A stretch of 64,000 nt of DNA. It comes from Microbulbifer pacificus (GTDB taxonomy: Bacteria > Pseudomonadota > Gammaproteobacteria > Pseudomonadales > Cellvibrionaceae). How positions within the stretch are numbered: the first letter of the stretch is position 1; every line of letters begins with the position of its first letter. The stretch spans positions 3,526,001 to 3,590,000 of the forward strand of contig NZ_CP137555.1 of NCBI RefSeq assembly GCF_033723955.1, written 5' to 3'. A program made the position numbers and the translations under genes. The notes beneath the pieces were generated by a model. That model was given only the letters and a program-made list of their open reading frames with translations. It did no database searches and was not told the origin of the DNA. Shown in pieces: positions 10,894-19,216 of the stretch.

Positions 10894-11514
10894 ATGACAA
10901 CGATGTTGAATATCATTGAACGACGGTTTGCCGCAGTGAAGGATGAATTGCAGGCAAAAGTACCCCGGGGGCCCGATCTTCACGGGCACGCGGCGGTCTT
11001 GCTGGCACTGACCGACGAGCCGGACCCGCAGGTCATCCTCACATTGCGCTCGCAACAGCTCTCCAGTCATTCCGGTGAAGTCTCGCTGCCAGGTGGTCGC
11101 TGGGACGAAACGGACCCCTCTCTCGAGTTCACGGCACTGCGGGAAACCCACGAAGAAATCGGTTTGCCCGCGGACCAGGTACGTGTTCTCGGTCCCCTGT
11201 GGACCCGAAATACCCGCTGGCAGGTGGCGGTCACCCCCTGGCTCGGTGTTGTCTCCCCGGACGCGGCGCTAACGCCCAATCCCGGCGAGCTGGATGCCAT
11301 CTTCCGGGTGCCGCTATCCTACTTCTTCGATGACCCGCGTATCCGCACCGACCGCATCACCATCGACCAGCGCCGTATCTACCTCCCTGCCTACGAATAC
11401 GAGGGGTTTGAGATCTGGGGCTTTACCGCCGGGGTGCTGACGGAGTTCCTGGTGCGGGTACTGGATGCGCCCATCGGGCGTCGCGACGACGTCCCGGTCA
11501 GAGCCTTGAGCTGA
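10894..11514 (+). CDS. CoA pyrophosphatase-like NUDIX hydrolase (NudL type)
   Basis: A 206-residue protein from the ATG at 10894. It carries SLPGGRWDETDPSLEF followed by REtHEEIGL, the CoA-diphosphatase version of the Nudix box with the preceding LPGG(R) signature. Members hydrolyse coenzyme A or its derivatives to 3',5'-ADP and phosphopantetheine. The C-terminal part (HGFTAGVLTEF-like, here WGFTAGVLTEFLVRVLD) is also typical. An upstream in-frame ATG at 10861 would add 11 residues; I prefer 10894 since family members start close to the MLNIIERRF region. It follows the RND operon by 72 bases. Confidence 0.85.
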   Translation: MTTMLNIIERRFAAVKDELQAKVPRGPDLHGHAAVLLALTDEPDPQVILTLRSQQLSSHSGEVSLPGGRWDETDPSLEFTALRETHEEIGLPADQVRVLGPLWTRNTRWQVAVTPWLGVVSPDAALTPNPGELDAIFRVPLSYFFDDPRIRTDRITIDQRRIYLPAYEYEGFEIWGFTAGVLTEFLVRVLDAPIGRRDDVPVRALS

Positions 11515-11586
11515 TCGCGATTGCTGCACTAGGCCTTCTGGGCGCAGGCTCCGCTATACTGCGCGGCTGAATTGCCGAGATTGATC

Positions 11587-13395
11587 ATGCCGAGACCCAA
11601 GTCCGCCGTCGCTCTGGAAGAAGTCCACTGGAGCGCGCTGAAAACCCTGTTCCCCTATCTGCTGGAATTCAAGCGCCCGCTGTTGCTGGCGCTGCTGTGC
11701 CTGGTCGGCGCCAAGGCCGCCAGCGTTGGCCTGCCATTCCTGCTCAAACATATCGTCGATGATCTCGACAGTGCGGGCGGTACTGCCGCGGCGATAGCCT
11801 TGCCGTTGGGACTGCTGCTCGCCTACGGTATTGTGCGCCTGTCCTCGGTACTGTTTGGCGAGCTGCGCGATACCATTTTCGGCCGCGTGACCGAGCGCGC
11901 GCAGCGTCGAGTCGGGCTCGAAGTCTTTCAGCATCTGCACCGCCTGGACCTGGATTTCCACCTCAACCGCCGCACCGGCGGCCTGTCGCGGGATATCGAG
12001 CGCGGCAATTCCGGTATCGGTTTCCTGATGCGTTTCATGGTGTTCAACATCGTGCCCACCCTGGTGGAAATCCTGATGGTGGTGGGGTTGCTGTGGTGGA
12101 ATTACAGCGCCGCGTTTGCACTGCTGGTACTCGGTGCCGTGGCGGCCTATATCAGCTTCTCGGTGATCGCCACGGAGTGGCGCACGCGCTATGTGCGCGA
12201 ACTGAACCAGGCGGAGTCCCAGAGCAGTAGCCGCGCGGTGGACAGCCTGCTGAACTACGAAACCGTGAAGTATTTTGGCAATGAACGGCACGAGGCGAGT
12301 CACTACGATCGCGAGCTGGAGACCTGGGAGCAGGCGCGCAGAAAAAATCGCCTGTCGCTGTTCGGCCTGAACGCGGGCCAGGCGTTCATTATCGCCGCCG
12401 CTATGTGCGGTGCCATGGTGATGGCCGCAGTAAATGTGACCAAGGGCATCATGACCATCGGCGACTTTGTGCTGATCAATGCGGTGATGATGCAGATATT
12501 TATCCCGCTCAATTTCCTCGGTTTCGTGTATCGCGAGATGAAGGGTGCACTCGCCAACATCGAAAAAATGTTCTCCATTCTCGAGGTAAAGCCGGCGATC
12601 GAAGACGTGCCTACCGCGGGAGGCCTTGCGGTGGCGCAGGGCAGTATCGAATTCCGCGATGTGCACTTCGGCTACAGTCGCGACCGGGAAATCCTGCGCG
12701 GCGTCAGCTTTACCGTGGCACCGAAGCAGAAGGTAGCCATTGTCGGCGCCAGCGGCGCTGGCAAGTCCACCCTGTTCAAACTGCTGTTCCGCTTTTACGA
12801 CGTCAACCAGGGCAGCATTCTGGTGGATGGCCAGGACATCCGCGATGTCACGCAGGACTCCCTGCGCGGTGCCATCGGTGTGGTGCCCCAGGACACGGTG
12901 CTGTTCAACCAATCCATTCTGGAAAACGTGCGTTACGGTCGCGTGGATGCCAGCGATGCCGAAGTGATGGAGGCGATCCGCCACGCGCAGCTGGACAAAT
13001 TCATCGGGCAGTTGCCGGAGGGGGCAGACACCATGGTGGGTGAGCGCGGCCTGAAACTGTCCGGTGGTGAAAAACAGCGGGTGGCCATCGCCCGCGCGCT
13101 GCTCAAACACCCGCCGATTATGGTGTTCGACGAAGCCACCTCCAGCCTCGACAGCCACTCCGAACAGGGCATTCTGCGCGCGTTGCAGGAGATTTCCCGC
13201 GAGCAGACCACACTGGTGATCGCGCACCGCTTGTCCACGGTTGTGGATGCTGACCAGATTCTGGTAATGGACCAGGGGCGCGTGGTGGAGCAGGGCAGCC
13301 ACAGCGAACTGATCGCCACTGATGGCCGCTATGCCGAGCTGTGGCGAATGCAGCAGCGGGAGCGCGCACTGGATGCGGAAGCGCTGGCGCAGTGA
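11587..13395 (+). CDS. Atm1/HMT1-type ABC half-transporter (permease fused to ATPase)
   Basis: A 602-residue exporter with six N-terminal membrane helices (roughly residues 20-310) and a C-terminal ATPase with Walker A GASGAGKST, signature LSGGEKQR and Walker B VFDEATSSLD. The region RAVDSLLNYETVKYFGNERHE is diagnostic for the ABCB7/Atm1/HMT1 group, which exports glutathione-linked compounds, Fe-S precursors or heavy-metal conjugates. It acts as a homodimer in the inner membrane. I start at the ATG at 11587; a TTG or longer form at 11572 would add five residues. Downstream is 228 bases without a clear gene. Confidence 0.92.
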   Translation: MPRPKSAVALEEVHWSALKTLFPYLLEFKRPLLLALLCLVGAKAASVGLPFLLKHIVDDLDSAGGTAAAIALPLGLLLAYGIVRLSSVLFGELRDTIFGRVTERAQRRVGLEVFQHLHRLDLDFHLNRRTGGLSRDIERGNSGIGFLMRFMVFNIVPTLVEILMVVGLLWWNYSAAFALLVLGAVAAYISFSVIATEWRTRYVRELNQAESQSSSRAVDSLLNYETVKYFGNERHEASHYDRELETWEQARRKNRLSLFGLNAGQAFIIAAAMCGAMVMAAVNVTKGIMTIGDFVLINAVMMQIFIPLNFLGFVYREMKGALANIEKMFSILEVKPAIEDVPTAGGLAVAQGSIEFRDVHFGYSRDREILRGVSFTVAPKQKVAIVGASGAGKSTLFKLLFRFYDVNQGSILVDGQDIRDVTQDSLRGAIGVVPQDTVLFNQSILENVRYGRVDASDAEVMEAIRHAQLDKFIGQLPEGADTMVGERGLKLSGGEKQRVAIARALLKHPPIMVFDEATSSLDSHSEQGILRALQEISREQTTLVIAHRLSTVVDADQILVMDQGRVVEQGSHSELIATDGRYAELWRMQQRERALDAEALAQ

Positions 13396-13623
13396 TACCG
13401 GTATAGCTGGATTTGTGGCGTGAATTGTCTTTTTGTTTCTTTGTTACACCACGTATTTTTCTGTGGTTGCCCATAATTGCAGTCGAATATCCGGCCGCGC
13501 GCGCAGGGCTGCCGTCATTGCTGGACATAATTCGGGGCCACATTTAATGTGGCGCGCAAGGCGCTGAGCCTCTCATGCAGAGTGCCTGGCCTCTTTCAAA
13601 TAAAACTACAGGCAGGAATCAGA

Positions 13624-15369
13624 ATGAAATCTGCAAATCGTATTGCATCGTTTGCCGCCTCTGCGCTGGCGCTCGCCATCTTCGCCGGCTGCTCTTCTGG
13701 CGAAAAAAACACCAGCAAACCGGAAGTCTCCACCCCAGCAGAAACCGCTGTGGTACAGCCCAAGGCTGATGCCTCATCTCCCGGCACCGGCCCCCAGACC
13801 GGCGCTATCGCCAAGGGCGTGGACCCATCGCGCTTCAACATTTATGCGCCGGTGGAACTGAATGCAGATCTCTCCTCCCTGTCGGATAACCAGCGCCAGT
13901 TGATCGGCAAACTGATCGACGCCAGTAAAATCATGGACCAGCTGTTCTGGCTGCAGTCCTATGGCCCCGCACAGGAACTGCTGAGCGGTATTGATGACAG
14001 TGCCGCGCGCAAATTCGCCGATATCAACTATGGTCCCTGGGACCGCCTGAACGACAACAAGCCGTTCATTGAAGGCTACGGCGACAAGCCACTGGGTGCG
14101 GAGTTCTACCCGGAGGACATGACCAAGCAGGAGTTCGAGGTCTGGAAACAGCCGGGGAAAGACGGCCAGTACTCTCTGGTGCGCCGCGGCGGTAACGGCA
14201 AGCTCGAGCTGGTGCCCTACCACGAGGCCTACAAAGCGGAACTGGAAAAGGCCGCAACCCTGCTGCGCGAAGCATCCGCCCTGGCAGAAGATGCCGAGTT
14301 CGCCGGCTACCTGAACCTGCGTGCCGACGCCCTGACCAGTGACCAGTTCCGCGCCAGTGATATGGCGTGGATGGACATGAAGAACAACCGCATCGACGTG
14401 GTGATCGGCCCGATCGAAAACTACGAAGATCAGTTGTTTGCCTACCGCACCGCCTATGAGGCCTATGTGCTGCTGAAAGACATGGCGTGGAGCGAGAAAC
14501 TGGCCAAATTTGCCGCTTTCCTGCCGGAACTGCAGCGCGGCCTGCCGGTGGATGACAAGTACAAGGCGGAAACCCCCGGAACCGATTCCGACCTGAACGC
14601 CTACGACGTGCTCTACTACGCGGGCCACAGCAACGCCGGCTCCAAGACCATCGCCATCAACCTGCCGAACGATGAAGAAGTGCAGCTGCAAAAAGGCACC
14701 CGTCGCCTGCAGCTGAAAAACGCGATGCGCGCGAAGTTCGACCAGATCATGGTGCCGATCAGCGCACTGCTGATTGCGGAAGACCAGCGCAAGCACATCA
14801 CGTTTGATGCGTTCTTTGCCAATACCATGTTCCACGAAGTGGCACATGGCCTCGGTATCAAGAAGACGGTAACCGACGGTGCGAACGTTCGTCAGGCGCT
14901 GAAGGAAACATCTTCCGCGCTGGAAGAGGGCAAGGCGGATATCCTCGGCCTGTACATGATCACCAAGTTGCACGAAAAGGGTGAGCTGGCAGAGGGCGAG
15001 TTGATGGACAACTACGTCACCTTCCTAGCCGGTATTTTCCGCAGCGTACGCTTCGGTGCCGCCAGTGCCCATGGCAAGGCGAACATGATGCGCTTCAATT
15101 TCTTCAAAAATGAAGGCGCCTTCACCCGCGATGAAGCCACCGGCCAGTACAGTGTCGACTTCGAAAAAATGCAGGCAGCGATGACCAAGTTGTCCAACCT
15201 GATCCTGACCGTGCAGGGTGATGGCAACTACACCAAGGCAGTGGAACTGCTGGACGGCATGGGCGTGATCAGCCCTGAGCTGCAGTCCGACCTGGATCGC
15301 CTGGCCGATGCGGATATTCCCGTGGATGTGACCTTCATCCAGGGTAAAGAAGTTCTGGGTATCAAATAA
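13624..15369 (+). CDS. M49-like (dipeptidyl peptidase III family) zinc peptidase, lipoprotein
   Basis: A 581-residue protein with a signal peptide ending in lipobox FAGC (Cys23), so it is probably an outer-membrane or periplasmic lipoprotein. Two motifs stand out. HEVAH at residues 404-408 would bind zinc. SSALEEGKADILGLYM (glutamates 434-435) corresponds to the EECRAE motif of dipeptidyl peptidase III, which gives the third zinc ligand. Classical M49 enzymes have HExxGH; this one reads HExxH followed by G. The function is therefore a metal-dependent peptidase by inference, with substrate unknown. The ATG at 13624 precedes the signal peptide and follows AGGCAGGAA. Nothing in the next gene (intI) is functionally related. 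Confidence 0.8.
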   Translation: MKSANRIASFAASALALAIFAGCSSGEKNTSKPEVSTPAETAVVQPKADASSPGTGPQTGAIAKGVDPSRFNIYAPVELNADLSSLSDNQRQLIGKLIDASKIMDQLFWLQSYGPAQELLSGIDDSAARKFADINYGPWDRLNDNKPFIEGYGDKPLGAEFYPEDMTKQEFEVWKQPGKDGQYSLVRRGGNGKLELVPYHEAYKAELEKAATLLREASALAEDAEFAGYLNLRADALTSDQFRASDMAWMDMKNNRIDVVIGPIENYEDQLFAYRTAYEAYVLLKDMAWSEKLAKFAAFLPELQRGLPVDDKYKAETPGTDSDLNAYDVLYYAGHSNAGSKTIAINLPNDEEVQLQKGTRRLQLKNAMRAKFDQIMVPISALLIAEDQRKHITFDAFFANTMFHEVAHGLGIKKTVTDGANVRQALKETSSALEEGKADILGLYMITKLHEKGELAEGELMDNYVTFLAGIFRSVRFGAASAHGKANMMRFNFFKNEGAFTRDEATGQYSVDFEKMQAAMTKLSNLILTVQGDGNYTKAVELLDGMGVISPELQSDLDRLADADIPVDVTFIQGKEVLGIK

Positions 15370-15389
15370 CCCGGATCTGACGTCTGATG

Positions 15390-15419
15390 CTGCGCTGAGT
15401 CGTTCGTGACTCAGCGCAG
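15390..15419. terminator. 12-bp perfect inverted repeat between the peptidase gene and intI
   Basis: The 12-base arm at 15390-15401 pairs perfectly with 15408-15419 around a 6-base loop. The right arm covers the intI stop codon at 15411-15413. No T-run follows on either strand, so it is a weak terminator candidate for the convergent genes rather than a textbook one. Confidence 0.45.
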
Positions 15420-16394
15420 ATAATCAAGCGGGCTGATCGTTCCTTCCTTGTGCTTACCCACCACGTGGGTATAAATCATCGTCGTACTCACATCGCTATG
15501 GCCCAATAGCTCCTGTATATCCCGAATACTGGTTCCAGCGACAAGCAGATTGGTCGCAAAGGAATGACGGAATGTATGGCAACTGGCCATTTTTGCAATT
15601 CCGGCCTGTTTGATTGCCCGCCTTACCGCGCGACGTATCTGCTGCTCCCGCATATGGTGCCTCCGCACCACTTGGGTGATCGGGCACAAAGCGCGATTTT
15701 GCGCGGGAAATACATAAAGCCATTCAATCCCGGCCTCACGATGAGACACGGATGGCCTTCCCGGCACATAAATCGTGCCAAAACCCTCTTCAAGATCGCG
15801 ACGGTAGAGCGCCGTCGCCATTTCGACCTGCGCCTTTAGCGAAGCAAGCAGTGACTCTGGCAATAGCGTGTTACGCCACTTCTCGCCCTTGGACTCTCGC
15901 ACTATCAGCGAACAACGGTCAAAATCCAGGTCGCGCACCCGTAATCTCGCAGCCTCCATCACCCGCAAACCCGACCCATACATCAGCGAAGCCGCGAGCG
16001 ATGCGGGGCCAGACATCAGCGACAAGACTTGCGTTGCCTCCTCGTGGCTGAACACCTCAGGCAACTTGCGCCCTTTTTTTGCGCGGCTAAACTGTAGCGG
16101 TTCAATATCCAGCCGCAAAAACTGACGATAAAGAAACACCACGGCATTCAGCGCAATCTTCTGCGTGTTTACCGACACCGAACGATCGCACACAAGATGC
16201 GATAGCCATTGGTCGATTTGCTTCGCCCCCAAGTGCTCTGGCCGCTGCATCCCGTGGAATCGAATGAAATCCCGAATCCAGTGACAGTAACTATCTTCGG
16301 TCCGGTAGGCCAACCTCTTTGCCCGCATAAAAGCGCGCAATCGATCCATAAAGCGCACCGGTGGGGTTGGAATAGGGCGGGGTAAATATTCCAT
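15411..16394 (-). CDS. intI: integron integrase (tyrosine recombinase)
   Basis: The 327-residue enzyme recombines folded single-stranded attC sites with attI. The SAM-like core-binding domain occupies about residues 15-105. The catalytic domain has Arg144 (GSGLR), Lys171, His273 and Arg276 (CHTFRH), His299 (LLGHSD) and nucleophile Tyr308 (TTMIYTH). Between box I and box II lies the extra segment that separates IntI from XerC/D, about residues 190-230 with YRRDLEEGFGTIYVPG and IEWLYVFPAQ. All catalytic residues are present, so it looks functional. The ATG at 16392-16394 has a GAAGGT ribosome site. Transcription opposes the cassette array, and a LexA box covers its promoter, implying SOS induction. 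Confidence 0.97.
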   Translation of the reverse strand: MEYLPRPIPTPPVRFMDRLRAFMRAKRLAYRTEDSYCHWIRDFIRFHGMQRPEHLGAKQIDQWLSHLVCDRSVSVNTQKIALNAVVFLYRQFLRLDIEPLQFSRAKKGRKLPEVFSHEEATQVLSLMSGPASLAASLMYGSGLRVMEAARLRVRDLDFDRCSLIVRESKGEKWRNTLLPESLLASLKAQVEMATALYRRDLEEGFGTIYVPGRPSVSHREAGIEWLYVFPAQNRALCPITQVVRRHHMREQQIRRAVRRAIKQAGIAKMASCHTFRHSFATNLLVAGTSIRDIQELLGHSDVSTTMIYTHVVGKHKEGTISPLDYLR

Positions 16395-16407
16395 AAGACC
16401 TTCTATG

Positions 16408-16423
16408 CTGGTTATACATACAG
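16408..16423 (-). promoter_or_regulatory. LexA (SOS) box of intI
   Basis: CTGGTTATACATACAG fits the CTG-N10-CAG LexA operator, with flanking bases (TG on one side, TA on the other) also close to consensus. It sits 13 bases upstream of the intI start codon and overlaps the predicted -10 box, so repressor binding would block the promoter. LexA control of intI is established for several integrons, which supports the call. Confidence 0.85.
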
Positions 16424-16444
16424 TATTGTGCACACTTCGGTCAA
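16415..16444 (-). promoter_or_regulatory. predicted intI promoter (Pint)
   Basis: Read on the minus strand, a -35 box TTGACC (16439-16444) is followed after 18 bases by TATGTA (16415-16420). The LexA box overlaps the -10 element. The assignment rests on consensus match and position only. Confidence 0.6.
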
Positions 16445-16524
16445 TTTGCCAATTACAAGCGATTACACTGTCCTTTAAATCGGGAGATTCGAATAGATTT
16501 AATTTTTTTCTTTATTAATCAATG

Positions 16525-16533
16525 TGTTATAGA
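16525..16533 (+). promoter_or_regulatory. candidate cassette promoter (Pc), extended -10
   Basis: TGTTATAGA matches the extended -10 pattern TGnTATAAT at five of six hexamer positions, in an AT-rich stretch between intI and the first cassette and facing the array. The -35 region is poor (T-tract). It is the best candidate I see for a promoter driving the first cassettes, but the evidence is weak. Confidence 0.3.
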
Positions 16534-16547
16534 AATTTTGCGGTCTT

Positions 16548-16713
16548 GGGGATAGTGGGCAGGGGGATCGGCTTTGCTGAAACGAGTAAGGACATAAGAT
16601 TGGCGGAAATCTTGACGCCACGGGCGCTGGAGGCGCATCCTTGGATCAAATAATCAAAGGGGATAGTGGGCAGATGGAAATCGATCACGTCGCCCACTAA
16701 TTAACTGTTAGCA
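16548..16713 (+). other. attI region (primary cassette insertion site)
   Basis: The crossover is GTTAGC at 16707-16712, with cassette 1 starting at 16708. To the left are two copies of the 15-mer GGGGATAGTGGGCAG (16548-16562 and 16659-16673), and an inverted pair AGTGGGC (16665-16671) and GCCCACT (16692-16698) that ends nine bases before the crossover. Integrase-binding direct repeats and a simple inverted site are known in other attI sites; assigning these roles here is inference. The left edge is taken from the outer repeat and is approximate. Confidence 0.75.
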
Positions 16714-16726
16714 GTCAGAGCAAGTT

Positions 16727-17032
16727 ATGAAGATAAAATTGGCGCTGAGCTTCTTCTTGGGTTGTTGCTGTACATTTTTACTCTTCTTATTCATGACTGG
16801 TCTTGTTGATGCACAAGGCAAAGGTGCCGAAGCAGATAATGAGTATGGTGCTTTAAATGAGGGCGTTGTTTGCGATTTCCCCTTGGTGCCAGAAGTTACT
16901 TTGGTCGAAGAAAAGTGCACTTGCTGGTATTTAGGTGATGGAAAGGGCTTTCAAGGATTAGGGGCAGGTTGTAATGCACTTAGCATGACAGAAGAGACAT
17001 TCGGTAAGCTCCCAAAGTGCAGCGCTAGGTAA
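16727..17032 (+). CDS. cassette 1: small exported or membrane-anchored protein, unknown
   Basis: 101 residues in the first cassette (16708-17173). The N-terminus has a strongly hydrophobic segment (about residues 4-25, with a CCC run) that could be a signal peptide ending near VDAQG or an anchor. The rest is soluble, acidic and holds five further cysteines in its second half (VCDF, KCTCWYLGDG, GCNAL, KCSAR), suggesting disulfide bonds outside the cytoplasm. I recognise no family. Being closest to attI, it should be the most recently inserted and best-expressed cassette. Confidence 0.7.
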   Translation: MKIKLALSFFLGCCCTFLLFLFMTGLVDAQGKGAEADNEYGALNEGVVCDFPLVPEVTLVEEKCTCWYLGDGKGFQGLGAGCNALSMTEETFGKLPKCSAR

Positions 17033-17035
17033 AAC

Positions 17036-17179
17036 TGCTAACAAAGCCAGGCAGTTTGCTACGGGCCTTCGGCCCTCCGCTGGACAGCTTACCTTGTGCG
17101 CGTTTTGCGCAGGTCGCTTCGCTCCCATTTTTGCGCAAAACGCGCACAAGGCAAGCTGCCCCTGCTGGCGGCGTTATGT
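17036..17179 (+). repeat. attC1 (144 bp)
   Basis: Begins TGCTAAC, the complement of the cassette-1 start (GTTAGCA), and ends GTTATGT. Member of the main 144-145-base attC group, GCCAGGCAG/CTGCTGGCGGC subtype. The long central arms with TTTTGCGC and GCGCAAAA pair. Confidence 0.9.
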
Positions 17180-17195
17180 GCTTTAAGGAGAGGCT

Positions 17196-17603
17196 ATGCC
17201 GATAAATCTCAAGGAAGTTGATGGTGTGCAAATTAAACCGAAGCACAAAGCAACTTGCCATTGCGGCGCAGTTGAATTAGAGCTTTCTCTTCCAGATGGT
17301 TTAGTTGATGTACGTCGCTGCGATTGTTCACTTTGTCGTCGCCGTGGCGCAATTGTCACATCAGTTCCACTTTCCGGTATTAATATTCTAAAAGGTAGCG
17401 AGCACCTCAAGCTCTATCAATTCAACACAAAAACAGCGAAGCATTATTTTTGCTCCAACTGCGGTATTTATACGCATCATCAACGCCGCTCAAATCCGTC
17501 TCAATATGGTTTCAACGTGGCGTGCCTTGAGGGCGTCAATCCGCTCAAAATTAGCGGGGTTCCAACTTATGATGGTGTTAATCACCCAGCGGATCGCAAG
17601 TAA
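17196..17603 (+). CDS. cassette 2: GFA/CENP-V-fold zinc protein
   Basis: 135 residues with the glutathione-dependent formaldehyde-activating (GFA) zinc-binding pattern: ATCHCGAVELEL near the N-terminus, RRCDCSLCRRRGA in the middle, and YFCSNCGIYTHHQ after a beta strand. GFA-fold proteins bind two zinc ions; some react with S-hydroxymethyl-glutathione, but most have no proven activity. The ATG follows AAGGAGAGGCT, a strong ribosome site inside the cassette (17174-17670). The full length suggests an intact gene. Confidence 0.88.
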   Translation: MPINLKEVDGVQIKPKHKATCHCGAVELELSLPDGLVDVRRCDCSLCRRRGAIVTSVPLSGINILKGSEHLKLYQFNTKTAKHYFCSNCGIYTHHQRRSNPSQYGFNVACLEGVNPLKISGVPTYDGVNHPADRK

Positions 17604-17606
17604 TGC

Positions 17607-17676
17607 ACATAACAATTACAAGCAACGGGACCGCCAAACGCTGCGCATTCGTCGGCCCCTGTTGTAGGCGTTAGGC
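17607..17676 (+). repeat. attC2 (70 bp, short type)
   Basis: ACATAAC at 17607-17613 is the complement of the cassette-2 start and GTTAGGC closes the site. Short arms with AGCAACGGGACCG and CGGCCCCTGTTGT pairing. Its sequence is unlike the main 144-base group. Confidence 0.85.
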
Positions 17677-17696
17677 ATCAGGAGTTAAGTCGTAGC

Positions 17697-18128
17697 ATGA
17701 GGCTTGGAGAAAAATATACTCCGCTTGTAAAAACGGCAACGGTAACCGCAGTCCTTATAAGTGCCGGTATGCTGGTTCTCATGCCAGTATTGCTCATTTT
17801 GAAGGGGGCTAATTTCTCTATGTGGGTTTCAGCATACGGAAAGGTGATATCTATTTCCTTTGTGCTGGGGGCGCTAGCAATTTTTATGGCTTGGCTGCGC
17901 TGTGAACTGATTTCATCTAGTTTGCCGCGATTTCTAGCCGCAGTAATATTTGGTATTTTAAGTCCTGTGCTATTTGTAATATTTTTAGGTATAGCCACGT
18001 ATTTTCAAGATGGCGTATTTCTAAAAGAAGATATGAGTAATGAGGGGCTAAAAAATATTGGTCTAATATTTGGGCTGCTTGGTCCTTTATGCTTTGTAAT
18101 GTACTTTGGTGGAGCTAAAAATGCCTAA
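17697..18128 (+). CDS. cassette 3: four-helix membrane protein, unknown
   Basis: 143 residues with four predicted membrane helices (about 15-37, 47-68, 78-101 and 121-139) and few charged residues. The last codons (KNA) run to the attC R'' box. No family recognised. It occupies cassette 17671-18233 with ATG at 17697 and no strong ribosome site (GGAGTTAAG lies 15 bases upstream). Confidence 0.7.
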   Translation: MRLGEKYTPLVKTATVTAVLISAGMLVLMPVLLILKGANFSMWVSAYGKVISISFVLGALAIFMAWLRCELISSSLPRFLAAVIFGILSPVLFVIFLGIATYFQDGVFLKEDMSNEGLKNIGLIFGLLGPLCFVMYFGGAKNA

Positions 18129-18239
18129 CAATTCGCTGCATCCGACGTCTTACTTTATGCGGCTTTTGCACGGGCGCTACGCGCCTATTTTCGCGCAAAA
18201 GCCGCATAAAGTAAGCCGCTGCTGAGCGAGGCGTTATGC
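18123..18239 (+). repeat. attC3 (117 bp)
   Basis: GCCTAAC to GTTATGC. The internal arms CGACGTCTTACTTTATGC and GCATAAAGTAAGCCGC pair. Closely related to attC16 and, more loosely, to attC13 and attC15. Confidence 0.9.
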
Positions 18240-18270
18240 GGCCATTAGACGGAATCCATAAAATCGAATA

Positions 18271-18540
18271 ATGAAAAGTAATTTTCTTCGGGCGTTTAAA
18301 GCTTATAGAGACCTGGCACTGTTCGTTCTTCTGGTGGCGGGATCTTCAGTACTCGGAGTTTTTGTCTTTAGGCTGGTAGTGTCAGGGTTTTCAGAAAATT
18401 TTTTGAGTCTGGATTATGTGATCACACTAGTAAAAATTATTATGGCCTTAGTCATTTTATTGCCAGCAGTGATCTTAAGCGTTGTCGGTATTTTTTTGGT
18501 TGCATTCAAGATGTTTGGCGCCGAAACCAAAGTGAAATAG
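18271..18540 (+). CDS. cassette 4: two-helix membrane protein, unknown
   Basis: 89 residues with helices at about 15-38 and 50-80, a short basic N-terminus (MKSNFLRAFKAYRD) and a lysine-containing tail. No recognised family. Cassette 18234-18696. Confidence 0.65.
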   Translation: MKSNFLRAFKAYRDLALFVLLVAGSSVLGVFVFRLVVSGFSENFLSLDYVITLVKIIMALVILLPAVILSVVGIFLVAFKMFGAETKVK

Positions 18541-18558
18541 CATGTGCTCTAGATCATC

Positions 18559-18702
18559 GCATAACAAAGCGAGGCATTTCGTTCCGGCCCTACGGGCCTC
18601 CACCGGACAGCTTACTTTGTGCACTTTACGCGCAGGTCGCTTCACTCCCATTTTTGCGCATAAAGCGCCCAAAGCAAGCTGCCGCTGCTCGCGGCGTTAT
18701 TT
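18559..18702 (+). repeat. attC4 (144 bp)
   Basis: Starts GCATAAC and ends GTTATTT, so the last R' bases depart from GTTRRRY. Its GCGAGGCATTTCG/CTGCTCGCGGC arms are shared with the degraded attC27, defining a subtype. Confidence 0.88.
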
Positions 18703-18717
18703 ACAAGGAGAGATAAT

Positions 18718-19065
18718 ATGTTTTTCCCGAAAAGGATTGAGACGGAAGAGGAAGTAATTGTGAGATCCAATTTGTACGGATTTGCTATTGGATTTTTGTT
18801 CGCAAATGCTTCCTACTTTTTGCAAGACGCAAGTTTTTCTGGTGTTAGTGCAGAATTTGTAAAGACTGCTGAAGTAGTTTTCATGCTTTTAGGTTATGCG
18901 ATCTTGGGAAGGTACATCTACTTGGTATATGTAAATACATCAGACATAAGAAAAGCAGCTAAAAAAGGTCTAAATATCCGTGTCTCAGGGAGCCCATTCA
19001 GCATAAAAAACCCAGTAGAGCACAGGTATTTAAAATCAGAATTACGTGCCAGTATAGATAAATAA
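18718..19065 (+). CDS. cassette 5: two-helix membrane protein, unknown
   Basis: 115 residues. A charged N-terminus (FPKRIETEEEVIVRS) is followed by helices at about 19-36 and 52-71 and a basic cytoplasmic-looking tail of some 40 residues. The ATG follows AAGGAGAGATAAT, a good ribosome site. Cassette 18697-19197. Unknown family. Confidence 0.7.
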   Translation: MFFPKRIETEEEVIVRSNLYGFAIGFLFANASYFLQDASFSGVSAEFVKTAEVVFMLLGYAILGRYIYLVYVNTSDIRKAAKKGLNIRVSGSPFSIKNPVEHRYLKSELRASIDK

Positions 19066-19203
19066 CAATCACAGGCAGGTTGCTACGGCCCTTCGGGCCT
19101 CCGCGGGACGGCTTACTTAGTGCACTTTGTGCGCGGGTCGCTACGCTCCCATTTTCGCGCAAAAAGCGCACTAAGTAATCCGCCCCTGCTGTGGGCGTTA
19201 TAT
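19060..19203 (+). repeat. attC5 (144 bp)
   Basis: AAATAAC (complement of the cassette-5 start TTATTT) to GTTATAT. CACAGGCAG pairs with CTGCTGTGG, the second main subtype. Confidence 0.9.
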
Positions 19204-19216
19204 GCCCAAGGTAGCC

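Noticed and set aside
11554..13302. 582-codon minus-strand frame opposite the Atm1-type gene
   Set aside because: His/Gln-rich shadow frame with no domain, opposite a well-supported ABC transporter.
15411..16394. XerC/D or phage integrase identity
   Set aside because: The extra segment around residues 190-230, an adjacent attI and the attC array identify it as IntI.
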